64,000 bases of DNA. Source: Paenibacillus periandrae (GTDB taxonomy: Bacteria; Bacillota; Bacilli; Paenibacillales; NBRC-103111). Made by a program: the position numbers and the translations under genes. Below the pieces are notes generated by a model. That model ran no database searches, was not told the origin of the DNA, and saw nothing but the letters and a program-made list of their open reading frames with translations. Of this stretch, positions 55,245 to 64,000 are shown in pieces (positions within the stretch are counted from its first letter, which is position 1; every line of letters starts with the position of its first letter). Location: positions 310,001-374,000 of the forward strand of contig NZ_JAJNMU010000005.1 of assembly GCF_022458865.1 (NCBI RefSeq), in the 5' to 3' direction.

Positions 55245-55282
55245 AACACGACCCCACTCTTCTCTATACTAGATCCTCGCTC

Positions 55283-56521
55283 TTATCGGTCCTTCAGCTC
55301 TGCCAACGTCATGGTAGCAGTCGCCTTTTTCCCGCCGCGGTAATACGTAATTGTGATTTTATCGCCAATTTTCTTTTGGCTGTATATATATTTACGAAGT
55401 GCAAGCGTACTGTCCACCGCCTTCGTATCCAATTGTACAATAACATCGTTTGTCTTCAAGCCCGCATCCTTGGCAGGACCTGTGACATCGAGCACGATAA
55501 TACCAGCTTTCACATCAGCAGGCAGCTTTAATACCTCTGTTCCAGTAAAAGATTGCAAATCCTGCGTCACCACGCCCATATAAGGCCTTTTGATCTTGTG
55601 GTCCTTGATCAGCACCTCAACAATCGACTTCACCGAGTTGATCGGAATGGCAAACCCTAACCCTTCTACGCCAGTGTCAGCAACCTTCAGCGTATTGATT
55701 CCGACGATCTTGCCTTCCAGATTAACGAGCGCACCGCCGCTGTTGCCTTGATTGATCGCCGCATCGGTCTGGATGACATCCATTTCCCAATCATAATCAC
55801 CCTGTGCACCCAACGACACAGGAATGGTCCGCTTCGGCCAGCTGATAATACCTCTGGTCACCGTTGGCGCATAGCCCAAGCCAAGCGGATTGCCCACGGC
55901 AATCACCGTCTCACCTGCTCGCAGCGTCTCCGAATCGCCGAAGTCCGCTACTGATTTGATCCCGCTTCCCTCAATTTCCAGTACGGCGAGGTCCGTCATT
56001 TGATCCCGTCCGAGCAGTGTCGCTTTCTTCCGTTCACCGCTTGAGGTTACGACATCCAGCTGAGCAAAACCTTCCACGACATGGTTGTTCGTCACGATTC
56101 GTACTTTATCTCCCGATCTTTGGAACATGACACCCGATCCGAGTCCCATGGATCCGCGCGCGCCTGCCTTTTCGCCTTCCTTTTGTGAGCCGATAATGCT
56201 GATTACCGTTGGACCAATTCTTTCTGCCGCTCTGACAACGGAGTCACTGCTCAGCTTCTGGGTATCCGCCCCATTACTAGATGCAGGTTCGGATCCATTC
56301 GCAGCAGACGCAGCGACAGGTAGTGCAGCTGGCTCAGAGCCACTGCCCAAACGGAACAACGCTAAGACAATCAACATAATAGCGGCTCCACCAAAAGCAG
56401 GAAGCAGCCAGGAAGGGACTTGGCGTCTTCTATAGCCGCCATGAAACTTTTTTCCTTTGACAGACCATTCATTACGGCGAGACACCTTTGTAGAATAAAA
56501 ATCATCGTCAAACAACCCCAT
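55283..56521 (-). CDS. htrA: HtrA-type membrane serine protease with PDZ domain
   Basis: 412 residues. A cytosolic basic N-terminus is followed by one helix (LLPAFGGAAIMLIVLALF), a Ser/Ala-rich linker, a trypsin-like domain with His in TNNHVVEG, Asp in MTDLAVLEI and Ser in QGNSGGALVN, and a PDZ domain (YMGVVTQDLQSFTG onward). It is an extracytoplasmic quality-control protease, in this place often called YyxA/HtrC and linked to the WalRK operon. ATG at 56521 is used; GGGGAG lies upstream. Confidence 0.93.
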   Translation of the reverse strand: MGLFDDDFYSTKVSRRNEWSVKGKKFHGGYRRRQVPSWLLPAFGGAAIMLIVLALFRLGSGSEPAALPVAASAANGSEPASSNGADTQKLSSDSVVRAAERIGPTVISIIGSQKEGEKAGARGSMGLGSGVMFQRSGDKVRIVTNNHVVEGFAQLDVVTSSGERKKATLLGRDQMTDLAVLEIEGSGIKSVADFGDSETLRAGETVIAVGNPLGLGYAPTVTRGIISWPKRTIPVSLGAQGDYDWEMDVIQTDAAINQGNSGGALVNLEGKIVGINTLKVADTGVEGLGFAIPINSVKSIVEVLIKDHKIKRPYMGVVTQDLQSFTGTEVLKLPADVKAGIIVLDVTGPAKDAGLKTNDVIVQLDTKAVDSTLALRKYIYSQKKIGDKITITYYRGGKKATATMTLAELKDR

Positions 56522-56669
56522 CGTCTTCCGCTCCCCTCTCTGTCGTTCCCCGTACAGAGCACCCGTCCATACTAGCAATCTCAAAAACTTTCAAATAACA
56601 GGAATGATTTCTACAAGTTCGGACTAGACTAAGTATATAACTTTTAATCCTGAAAGGATGAACCCTCCC

Positions 56670-56879
56670 ATGAATCGTATTAATCAGCATTTGGACCAGG
56701 TCAATTGGATTGCCCAGCTAGCCGATCTTAAGCATGCCCATTACCATAACAGCCTGCTTGTTACTGCTCTTATCGAGCTGCTTGTCGAGAAAGGAATTAT
56801 GACGGCGCATGATATTGCCGTGATGTCCGCCGAGCTTGACAAGTCGTTTACTCCTCTTCCAGCCGATCCCAAGCTGTAG
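56670..56879 (+). CDS. Small hypothetical protein
   Basis: 69 residues, helical, with ALIELLVEKGIMTAHDIAVM resembling the helix pair at the N-terminus of nitrile hydratase beta-type proteins, but much shorter. ATG at 56670 is preferred because AAAGG lies 12 bases upstream; the ATG at 56658 directly abuts it. It is the only rightward gene in the core segment, and its end overlaps the end of yycJ by 32 bases. Function unknown. Confidence 0.65.
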   Translation: MNRINQHLDQVNWIAQLADLKHAHYHNSLLVTALIELLVEKGIMTAHDIAVMSAELDKSFTPLPADPKL

Positions 56880-57651
56880 CACGGTCATAATACGTATCCA
56901 TCAGCCGGGCGCGGTGATCATCAGGAGCTAACCGCTCCTCCACCATCTGGCTGACCGTCAGTTTGGCTAAATCCATCATATTATGGTCGCGGCTCAAATG
57001 CGCCAAATACACACGCTGGGTTTTCTCTGTCATCACATCACACAAGCCAATACCGGATGCTTCATTGGATAAATGCCCGATATCACTCAAAATACGACGT
57101 TTAATATTCCACGGATATTTCCCGACGCGCAGCATCTCGACATCGTGGTTCGATTCCAGCACCAGCACGTCGCTATCGTCGATTTGCTCCTTCACCTTGG
57201 GACTCATATAGCCCAGGTCGGTTGCCACACTCAGCTTTTGATTCTCGTGATAGAAGCAATAGCCTACCGGCTCGGCAGCATCATGGGAAATCCCGAACGA
57301 TTCCACTCTCAGCTTGCCTAGATCCAATACACCGCCTGTTTCCATCACACAGCGTTTATCATTGGCAATTCCGCCTATCAGCCTATCAAGCTGCTCCCAC
57401 GTCTTTTCGTTGGCGTAAACCGGCAAATCATATTTACGAGCCATCGCTCCAAGACCTTTGATATGGTCGGAATGCTCATGCGTCACGACAATCGCATCCA
57501 GATCGGCACCCGACAAATCCTTTTCATTTAACAGCTGCTCCACCCGTTTCGCACTCAAACCGGCATCAATCAGCACCTTGCTATCCTCTGTTGCCACGAT
57601 CGTACTGTTCCCCGTGGAACCACTTGCTAACACACTAAACCGAATACCCAT
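56848..57651 (-). CDS. yycJ: YycJ/WalJ metallo-beta-lactamase-fold nuclease
   Basis: 267 residues. The start GIRFSVLASGSTGNSTIVATED and VVTHEHSDHIKG with the two-metal HxHxDH motif are typical; ISHDAAEPVG, LESNHDVEML and LAHLSRDHN supply further ligands. YycJ is a 5'-3' DNA exonuclease linked to mismatch repair and lies in the walRK operon of Bacillota. Confidence 0.95.
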   Translation of the reverse strand: MGIRFSVLASGSTGNSTIVATEDSKVLIDAGLSAKRVEQLLNEKDLSGADLDAIVVTHEHSDHIKGLGAMARKYDLPVYANEKTWEQLDRLIGGIANDKRCVMETGGVLDLGKLRVESFGISHDAAEPVGYCFYHENQKLSVATDLGYMSPKVKEQIDDSDVLVLESNHDVEMLRVGKYPWNIKRRILSDIGHLSNEASGIGLCDVMTEKTQRVYLAHLSRDHNMMDLAKLTVSQMVEERLAPDDHRARLMDTYYDRATAWDRLEEE

Positions 57652-57674
57652 CTAACTAGCTCCCATCTGACCCC

Positions 57675-58430
57675 TTAGCCTGATGCATTGCTTTTATTTT
57701 TCTGCGGAGGCTCAACAGCCCCGTTAAACGCATGCACATAATAAATATCTCCGTTACCCAGCGTTACCCGCCAATACGGGACCAGGAACATCGTCTGTGA
57801 ATCAAACACTTGGCCATGATAACCAAGCTTAATGCTGCTCACTACTGAACCACTTGGGAAATAAGTTTCTATTAAGCTGCGAAGCACCGTATAAGGAGAA
57901 ATTACCTTTTGCTCCTTCTGGGCACCTGTCAGCTGATCCTCCACATACCCCTGTCGGTAAGCGGTCACCATCCCGTTTTGCTCAATCAATTCAAGCCTTA
58001 CTTCGAACATCGGCAGTGTCCCATACAGCTGATGAAATACATACTGCTCATTAGAGCTCATCACCGGATCGTATTGATACTTATCGAGATTCGGGATGGC
58101 GGCCCGCGCTGCCACATTATCCTTGGAAGAACCTTTACTCGCCAATGGATTATACTTGAACGGAATTTCGAGATTAATCTGCTTATGCGAATTTCCCGGC
58201 TCTGTAAATCTGACCACAATCTCCTTCAGACGGGGCACTTCCTTCGGAAGCTCTGCCGATATCTGAATATTTTTGCTTTTCAAAAGCCGCTGAATTTCCT
58301 CTGCTGCGCTCGTCGTATTGGCATCGAACTCCAGCAGGTCGGAACGGGTCGTCCACAGCTGGTAGCCGAGCACAGCATTCAGTATAAAGAATGACACGAT
58401 GAGAATCATTTTGGCCCGGCCCCAGTCCAT
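57675..58430 (-). CDS. yycI: WalK-associated membrane regulator YycI
   Basis: 251 residues with one N-terminal helix (MILIVSFFILNAVLGYQLW) and an extracellular domain ending in VPYWRVTLGNGDIYYVHAFN. YycI and YycH bind WalK in the membrane and tune its activity. It lies 45 bases after yycH. Confidence 0.92.
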   Translation of the reverse strand: MDWGRAKMILIVSFFILNAVLGYQLWTTRSDLLEFDANTTSAAEEIQRLLKSKNIQISAELPKEVPRLKEIVVRFTEPGNSHKQINLEIPFKYNPLASKGSSKDNVAARAAIPNLDKYQYDPVMSSNEQYVFHQLYGTLPMFEVRLELIEQNGMVTAYRQGYVEDQLTGAQKEQKVISPYTVLRSLIETYFPSGSVVSSIKLGYHGQVFDSQTMFLVPYWRVTLGNGDIYYVHAFNGAVEPPQKNKSNASG

Positions 58431-58475
58431 CGCTTACCCCCTTCTCGGCTTAACCGCTTGCTGCACACTTCCGCT

Positions 58476-59792
58476 CTATTCCAGAAACTCATAGCTTCCA
58501 TCCCGCAGCTCCACAGCCCAAGCGGGTATCAGATCCATCGATTGATCATTGACAACGGTACGATATCCGGGAAACACGGAGATCACTGAATTCTTTTTGC
58601 TGTATTCATTCAGCTTCTCATCCAGCGCATCGCCGCCAATAATCGTCGTCTCCTTGTTGCTTATACTGCTCATATCGGGAATAATCGTCGATCGCTCATA
58701 GCTTGCGACAACCCCTTTTTGCACAATAATTTTCATCGGCCCGAGCGTGTACATACGCTGATCGATCAACGGCAGCGAGCCGTAATATTGCCGGAATATA
58801 AAAGGCTGGTTGCCCGGCAGCAGCCGCTGCGGAACCTTTTGCAGAGAGTACACTCCGTTCCAGCCGCCATGCTGATTCACGAATTGAACGGCCGACAACA
58901 GGTTTTCCTGCAAGCCCTCCTTATTGTCAACTGCCGATGCTGCTGCAACCGGGTCGGAATAGGTCATCCACCTCTGGTCGTTTTTGAGCTGAAGGCCACG
59001 CTTGGCATCTGTATAAATTTCCGAACCGTCGCGCTCTGAGAGATTACGGGTAATCGCCGGATCCACGAAAAAGCTGCGCTTCAGCTGATCTACGGTGAAC
59101 TGTTTGAACGGTAGTCTTACCTCGGCAAACGTAACAGGCTTCAACGGCAAATAATAATCCCCGTTCGTTGTTTTATAAGGAATCATTACTTCCTTACCGC
59201 TTGCATCCGGCTTCTGCACCTCGGTTACGAACCGTTCAATATCCTTGCCTGAAATATCTGATTTCTGCACCTCATACACAAGATTCGGTATATCGGTGAA
59301 CAGCACCGTCCTTACCTCATCCTTGGTTTCCTTCGTAAAGATCCAGATTTTAGTGATAGTATCATTTTCAAGCGGCATTTCACCCTTAAGCTGCATAACT
59401 CGCTGCAGCACATTGATCGGTATGCCATCACGAAATTTCACTTCAATGCCTTGCTGCTTGTTGCGTACATCATCCCAATTTATATTTAAGGCGCTCAGGT
59501 TCATCTTACGAAACCCTTCAAGTGAGCGCTGATTAACGCCCTCTACTACCATTCGATAATCAGCTGTTCCCCGATACAAAACCGTATGCTGCAGGTTGCC
59601 TAAATGCAAAACAACCTGATCCGGAAACAATAAATCCTCCAGCACCGCCTGTGAGCCGATACGATCCGTCTTCACATACTCGTCCTGCACCAAGGGATCA
59701 AAATTCGGGGAGCTGTAGGATAAAAAATAGCTTTGTACGAAACTGAGCCCAACAAGCAATATGAGAGTAGCCGATTTCAACGTCTCCATCAT
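58476..59792 (-). CDS. yycH: WalK-associated membrane regulator YycH
   Basis: 438 residues with one N-terminal helix (TLILLVGLSFVQSYFLSY) and a large extracellular domain; SVFPGYRTVVNDQSMDLIPA near the end is a family block. Its start overlaps the walK stop by four bases. It acts with YycI on WalK. Confidence 0.92.
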   Translation of the reverse strand: MMETLKSATLILLVGLSFVQSYFLSYSSPNFDPLVQDEYVKTDRIGSQAVLEDLLFPDQVVLHLGNLQHTVLYRGTADYRMVVEGVNQRSLEGFRKMNLSALNINWDDVRNKQQGIEVKFRDGIPINVLQRVMQLKGEMPLENDTITKIWIFTKETKDEVRTVLFTDIPNLVYEVQKSDISGKDIERFVTEVQKPDASGKEVMIPYKTTNGDYYLPLKPVTFAEVRLPFKQFTVDQLKRSFFVDPAITRNLSERDGSEIYTDAKRGLQLKNDQRWMTYSDPVAAASAVDNKEGLQENLLSAVQFVNQHGGWNGVYSLQKVPQRLLPGNQPFIFRQYYGSLPLIDQRMYTLGPMKIIVQKGVVASYERSTIIPDMSSISNKETTIIGGDALDEKLNEYSKKNSVISVFPGYRTVVNDQSMDLIPAWAVELRDGSYEFLE

Positions 59793-61630
59793 AATACAGC
59801 AGCCTCCTCATCCCCAGGGTACGGCAGCGTGAAGGTCACTTTCGTTCCCTGACCAAGCTCCGAATCCAGCCATACATTACCACCATGCAGCCTTACTATT
59901 TCCCGGGCAATCGAGAGACCAAGTCCTGTCCCGCCCATGTTGCGCGAGCGAGCCTTATCCACTCGGTAAAACCGTTCAAATATCCGGCTCAAGTCCTTCT
60001 TTGGAATTCCAATTCCGTTATCCTGCACAGCGATCTCCAGCATATCCGGTTCAGGAAGGCGAGCTCCGAGCCTTATATGTCCTTGCTCTGATGTATACTT
60101 AATGGCATTGGACACCAGATTATCGAGCACCTGATCGATTCGATCGCGGTCAATCTTGATTTCCTCCAGAAAAGGGGCTACCTCAATAACAATCTTGATC
60201 CCCCGCTGCTCCAATTGAAATGAGAACCGGTCTGCCACCTCTTCCAGCATCTCGAATACATTCGTGTATTCCTTACTCAGTGTCGCCTGTTTCGAATCCA
60301 GTCTGGATAGCTGAAGCAAATCGGTTACCAGCCGAATCATGCGCTCCGTTTCGTTACGCGTTACACTAATGAATTTACCGGCCAGCTGCGGATCGTTGAT
60401 AGCACCATCCTCCAAGGCCTCCACATAGCTTTTAATCGTCGTCAGCGGTGTCCGCAGCTCATGGGATACATTGGCTACAAACTCGCGTCTGGAGTCCTCC
60501 AGCTTCTCCTGATCGGTTACATCCTGGAGCATCGCTATCGTACCGGAGCGTCCTTTTTCCGTATTGGACAGGCCTGTAAAGCTCAGCTTCACAGACAGCC
60601 GTTCTTCCTCGTCGTGCTCAATGTGCAGCAGCAGCGTCGGATCTTCACCAAATTCAAACTGTCTCAGCACATCCCTTGAAATGCCGAGTACCTCATGCAG
60701 CTGCTTGCCCAGTGTTGTATCCTCATTCACCTGTAAAATCTGCTTGGCGCGTCGATTAATTACAATCACCTTGCCATCATCGTCAGCAGCTATCAAGCCA
60801 TCATTCATATTCGTGAGGATCGAGGCCAGCTTTTCCTTCTCCTCTTCATTCAAGGAGAGTGCTTCCTTCAAGCGTCCCATCATAAAATTAAACGTCTGCC
60901 CCAGCTGCCCGATCTCATCCCGCCCGAGTACCGGCACCTCCGCATTAAATCGTCCTTCAGCGACAGCCGTTGCCTGCTTCGTGATTGCTTTGATCGGGTT
61001 CGTAATGGTAGCTGACAGCATCACACCGAGAATCGCCGTCAAGGCCAGCGCCATCAGCGTACCCGTGATCAAAAAACGATTGATTAAATTCATCGGCTTA
61101 TACATTTCTTCCATGGAAGCGATAATATATACCGCACCGTTCACCTTGACACCCGTACCGACAGGCTTGGCAATGATCATCTTGCGCACACCGTCAAAGT
61201 CGGTAAACATCCGCTGGTTATCCTTAATTCCCTGTAAGGCACGAGTGACCTCGGTCTGGATGTTCTTTTGATTCACAACCGCCTGATGGCTTGCCATCGA
61301 CGTCGACAGCACAATCCCGTTGGCATCAATAACCTGAATCTCCGCATTGCTGATCGCAAACAAATTATTGACGACATCATTCAGATCGGCATTCGTCTTA
61401 CGCGCTTCCCCCGACTTCGTTTCTTCATTGTTTACAGACAAGTAAGGCTCCACATATTGGGCCAGCAGCTGCGCCTGCGTGTTATGGGAATTAATAAATT
61501 CGGTTTTAAAATAGCTCTCCAGCGTCCGGGTAAAGTAGACTCCGATCAATTGCATCGCAATGACAATCAGCAGCACATAAATAATAATCAGCTTAGCCTG
61601 GATCGATTGAAAAAACCGAAGCCCTTTCAT
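59789..61630 (-). CDS. walK: Essential cell-wall sensor kinase WalK
   Basis: 613 residues: helix 1 near 12-30, extracellular sensor of about 150 residues, helix 2 (LITGTLMALALTAILGVML), HAMP domain, PAS domain (ASILTNMNDGLIAADDDG), HisKA with the phospho-histidine in FVANVSHELRTPLTTIKSY, and HATPase with NLVSNAIKYTSE and GGTGLGLSIAREIV. It controls cell-wall turnover genes through WalR, encoded four bases upstream. Confidence 0.97.
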   Translation of the reverse strand: MKGLRFFQSIQAKLIIIYVLLIVIAMQLIGVYFTRTLESYFKTEFINSHNTQAQLLAQYVEPYLSVNNEETKSGEARKTNADLNDVVNNLFAISNAEIQVIDANGIVLSTSMASHQAVVNQKNIQTEVTRALQGIKDNQRMFTDFDGVRKMIIAKPVGTGVKVNGAVYIIASMEEMYKPMNLINRFLITGTLMALALTAILGVMLSATITNPIKAITKQATAVAEGRFNAEVPVLGRDEIGQLGQTFNFMMGRLKEALSLNEEEKEKLASILTNMNDGLIAADDDGKVIVINRRAKQILQVNEDTTLGKQLHEVLGISRDVLRQFEFGEDPTLLLHIEHDEEERLSVKLSFTGLSNTEKGRSGTIAMLQDVTDQEKLEDSRREFVANVSHELRTPLTTIKSYVEALEDGAINDPQLAGKFISVTRNETERMIRLVTDLLQLSRLDSKQATLSKEYTNVFEMLEEVADRFSFQLEQRGIKIVIEVAPFLEEIKIDRDRIDQVLDNLVSNAIKYTSEQGHIRLGARLPEPDMLEIAVQDNGIGIPKKDLSRIFERFYRVDKARSRNMGGTGLGLSIAREIVRLHGGNVWLDSELGQGTKVTFTLPYPGDEEAAVL

Positions 61631-61633
61631 GGA

Positions 61634-62350
61634 TCAAAAGCTCCCGGTCTTCGGATTACGCATCATATATCCAAGTCCACGGCGTGTCATAATATATTCC
61701 GGCCGGCTCGGGTCATCCTCGATTTTTTCACGCAATCTGCGAATAGTAACATCCACAGTGCGTACATCTCCGAAGTACTCAAAGCCCCATACAGCCTGCA
61801 GCAGATGCTCCCGGGTCATCACCTTGCCATTCTGCTTGGCCAAATATTGTACCAGCTCAAACTCACGATGCGTCAAATCCAGCGGCTGCTCTCCCTTGTA
61901 CACCATATACATATCACTGTCGATAAATAAGTCATGGATCTTAAAGCCTTGGCGGGCATCCGATTCCACAGGAGGTGTCAACTGCACCTTCGTCTGTCGG
62001 CGCAAATGCGCTTTCACCCTTGCCAGCAGCTCCCTCGTTCCAAAAGGCTTCGTGACATAATCATCCGCACCCAGCTCCAGCCCCAGAACCTTATCAATCT
62101 CGTTATCTTTTGCGGTCAGCATAATGATAGGCGTGTTCAGCTTCATTCGCACCTCGCGGCACACATCCATACCATCCTTAACCGGAAGCATCAAATCCAG
62201 TAGAATCAGGTCCGGCTTTTCTTCAAAGGCAAGCTCAACCGCTCTGCCCCCATCATAAGCGCATATGACCTCATGGCCTTCCTTTTCTAAATTAAACTTT
62301 AATATATCCGCAATCGGTTGTTCATCATCGACAACGAGTATTTTCGCCAT
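61634..62350 (-). CDS. walR: Essential response regulator WalR
   Basis: 238-residue OmpR-family regulator: [20 protein letters not shown], phospho-acceptor aspartate in [16 protein letters not shown], lysine in [11 protein letters not shown], and a C-terminal winged helix ([34 protein letters not shown]). ATG at 62350 is given; a GTG at 62362 with AAGGA upstream is an alternative start adding four residues. A TAAGAT at 62393-62398 on the minus strand may be its -10 box. Confidence 0.97.
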   Translation of the reverse strand: MAKILVVDDEQPIADILKFNLEKEGHEVICAYDGGRAVELAFEEKPDLILLDLMLPVKDGMDVCREVRMKLNTPIIMLTAKDNEIDKVLGLELGADDYVTKPFGTRELLARVKAHLRRQTKVQLTPPVESDARQGFKIHDLFIDSDMYMVYKGEQPLDLTHREFELVQYLAKQNGKVMTREHLLQAVWGFEYFGDVRTVDVTIRRLREKIEDDPSRPEYIMTRRGLGYMMRNPKTGSF

Positions 62351-62392
62351 CCTTACGATCACCGCCTGTTCCTTCTCGAATTCATTACCTGT

Positions 62393-62398
62393 ATCTTA
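62393..62398 (-). promoter_or_regulatory. Possible -10 box of the walRK operon
   Basis: TAAGAT on the minus strand, preceded by TGG (extended -10 type), 43 bases before the walR ATG. No clear -35 box was found. Confidence 0.35.
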
Positions 62399-62470
62399 CC
62401 ACATCCTGATGCGAGGATAAACGGCTGTACCTGCTTTGGACCGTCAATTTACACATCATGGCAATAAAAA

Positions 62471-62509
62471 GAGAGATAACGAACAGCCATCTGCTGCCGG
62501 TTATCTCTC
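62471..62509 (-). terminator. Terminator of the M23 peptidase gene
   Basis: GAGAGATAAC (62471-62480) pairs perfectly with GTTATCTCTC (62500-62509); on the minus strand TTTTT follows. It lies 30 bases after the peptidase stop. Confidence 0.85.
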
Positions 62510-62538
62510 AAGCTATGATTTCACGATTCAAATAAGTG

Positions 62539-64000
62539 CTAACGATTCAAATATTTTGATGGATTTTCGGCGACATCATTTTTTTGTACCTCAAAGTGCA
62601 AATGAACACCTGTAGAATTGCCGGTACTGCCCATGTAACCGATCTTCTCGCCTTTTTCTACGATTTGTCCAACCTTCACATACATTTGACTCATATGTCC
62701 GTACAGCGTTTTGTAGCCGTTCATATGATCGAGTATAACGTGGTTGCCGTAGCCGTTATCATAGCTCGCATAGATGACCTTTCCGTTATCCGAAGCCAGG
62801 ATCGTTTTGTTCGGTGATTGCAGATCAAGCCCTTTATGCAGCGCCCCCCAACGGTAGCCGAATGTGCTGGTAATGCTGTAGGATTGAACCGGCCATGCAA
62901 ATTTGCCTGTACCCTGGCCTGTAATAACCTTCGTTCCTTTGCGTACTAATGCCTTCACTGGCTGCACGACAACTTCCTCGCCCTGGACAGCTTCCTCGAT
63001 AACCAGGCCATTCACTTTTGTAACAAGAATCGTTATTTTTTTCATGCCGTTTTTGCCCTGTCTCAACGTCTCGTCTGTACCCAGCATCACGCTGCTGTCC
63101 TTTTCGAAATCCGTATCAAACTGGATCTCCTGGCTTTCCACGACCTTCTCTACGGTACGAACCGCTAATGTCGGCTGAAGCACGGTTAAATCAAGCTTTT
63201 GGCCTACTTTTAATTTATCATCTACGATTGTAGGGTTATTTTGATAAATAACTTGCTTGGAAATATTAAGCTTAGTTGCGATGCAGGAGACACAATCGCC
63301 CTGTACCACTGTATACTGAACCGGCTGCACATCCCCGGTCTCCAGCTTTTTTCTGAGCTCATCGGGATTGACTACATCCTGAGGCTGAATCGGAATATCA
63401 TGCAGCTCTACCTTTTGCACAAACTCTATCTTCTGCAGCTCAGCTGATTCCGCAGGTGCCGACGCTGATAGAATCCGAACCTTGGCGTCCTTCTTCTTAT
63501 CCAGCACGTTTGTCTTGATCTGCTCCAGAACCAGATTCGCGGTTTCCTGATTCTTCACAACGCCTACGTTTTTGCCGTCAACCAACAGCTCGGTCCCGAC
63601 CGGATAGGCGGAGATATAACCTGTAAGCTTGTCCAACACTTCCTTATCGTTGGTTTTCGCCATGAAAGCCCTTTCAGCACTATATGTGACCGTCGGCTCC
63701 TGAACTACCATTCTCAAATCCTGTTGACTATTAGCTAATTCTTTAACTTTGGCCGCCTCATATTGCTCAACCATCGATACATCAGACACAACACCAATCT
63801 CTGTCCCGTTCACGGACACATGATACACCTGATTCATATTGCTAACAATATAATGATTACCGCCCCATACCACAGCCGTAATTATACTGGCAACAGCTGC
63901 CGTCTTGACTAGAGTCCACTTATGTCCAAGTCTAAGGCTTCCTTTTGTTCTATGTATCGCATCTTCAGCTGCTGCTAATGCCGATACTTGCTCCGTTTCC
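62539..64000 (-). CDS. M23 cell-wall endopeptidase with LysM and G5 domains, 5' end outside window
   Basis: The frame stays open to the right edge, so the start lies beyond it. The visible part begins with cytosolic residues and one helix (LVKTAAVASIITAVVW, near 63880-63930), then an extracellular region with a LysM domain (YTVVQGDCVSCIATKLNISK), a G5 domain (EEAVQGEEVVVQPVKALVRK) and a C-terminal M23 domain with zinc ligands in FGYRWGALHKGLDLQ and TGVHLHFEVQKND. It should cleave peptidoglycan cross-links at the cell surface and may belong to the neighbouring WalR regulon. Confidence 0.92.
   Translation of the reverse strand, partial: ETEQVSALAAAEDAIHRTKGSLRLGHKWTLVKTAAVASIITAVVWGGNHYIVSNMNQVYHVSVNGTEIGVVSDVSMVEQYEAAKVKELANSQQDLRMVVQEPTVTYSAERAFMAKTNDKEVLDKLTGYISAYPVGTELLVDGKNVGVVKNQETANLVLEQIKTNVLDKKKDAKVRILSASAPAESAELQKIEFVQKVELHDIPIQPQDVVNPDELRKKLETGDVQPVQYTVVQGDCVSCIATKLNISKQVIYQNNPTIVDDKLKVGQKLDLTVLQPTLAVRTVEKVVESQEIQFDTDFEKDSSVMLGTDETLRQGKNGMKKITILVTKVNGLVIEEAVQGEEVVVQPVKALVRKGTKVITGQGTGKFAWPVQSYSITSTFGYRWGALHKGLDLQSPNKTILASDNGKVIYASYDNGYGNHVILDHMNGYKTLYGHMSQMYVKVGQIVEKGEKIGYMGSTGNSTGVHLHFEVQKNDVAENPSKYLNR

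Overview
The window looks like a Bacillota chromosome of the Paenibacillaceae type. The right end carries the Paenibacillus-style order M23 peptidase, walR, walK, yycH, yycI, yycJ, a small gene, htrA, a CxxH/CxxC protein and rlmH. Gram-positive lipoproteins, strong GGAGG ribosome sites, many TTG starts, a Bce-type module and ABC sugar importers without their own ATPase fit this. No rRNA, tRNA or CRISPR array was seen.

Layout. (1) 1-1.3 kb: end of an MFS efflux gene. (2) 1.4-9.3 kb: a leftward sialic-acid operon: nanA-like lyase, SGNH esterase, binding lipoprotein, two permeases, nanE, ROK kinase, RpiR regulator and a YhcH/NanQ-type anomerase. It lacks a transport ATPase. (3) 9.5-18.3 kb: a PhnA-like protein, a rightward Bce-type regulator/kinase/ABC module, a large hybrid sensor kinase and an SRPBCC protein. 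(4) 18.7-24.4 kb: mqo, a MarR regulator with an alpha/beta hydrolase sharing a palindromic operator, an unknown protein, and a trpB broken by an in-frame stop. (5) 24.6-35.9 kb: a leftward surface-polysaccharide locus built from fusion proteins: sulfotransferase-coiled coil-glycosyltransferase, acyltransferase-ABC permease and ABC ATPase-sulfotransferase, plus a third sulfotransferase, a glycosyltransferase, an OafA-type acyltransferase and a decayed APS kinase gene. (6) 36.3-54.5 kb: accessory DNA between repeats of the rlmH 3' end. It holds an ABC importer with a PhnP-like hydrolase and a GntR/LacI-type regulator, a self-regulated membrane protein/XRE pair, DoxX, CDGSH, MarR and MOSC genes, several pseudogenes, a GIY-YIG-like protein and an IetAS-type AAA ATPase/subtilase pair. 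(7) 54.5-64 kb: conserved core with rlmH, htrA and walRK.

Two observations stand out. First, the 24.6-35.9 kb locus fuses both halves of a Wzm/Wzt-type exporter to enzymes that would modify the exported glycan (O-acylation and sulfation), suggesting a coupled modify-and-export machine for a sulfated surface polymer. Second, three same-strand repeats resembling the last codons of rlmH lie at rlmH itself, 44.2 kb and 36.3 kb. This is the pattern left by staphylococcal-cassette (SCC)-like integration at rlmH, although no recombinase gene is visible. The defence-type gene pair sits directly beside rlmH inside this region.
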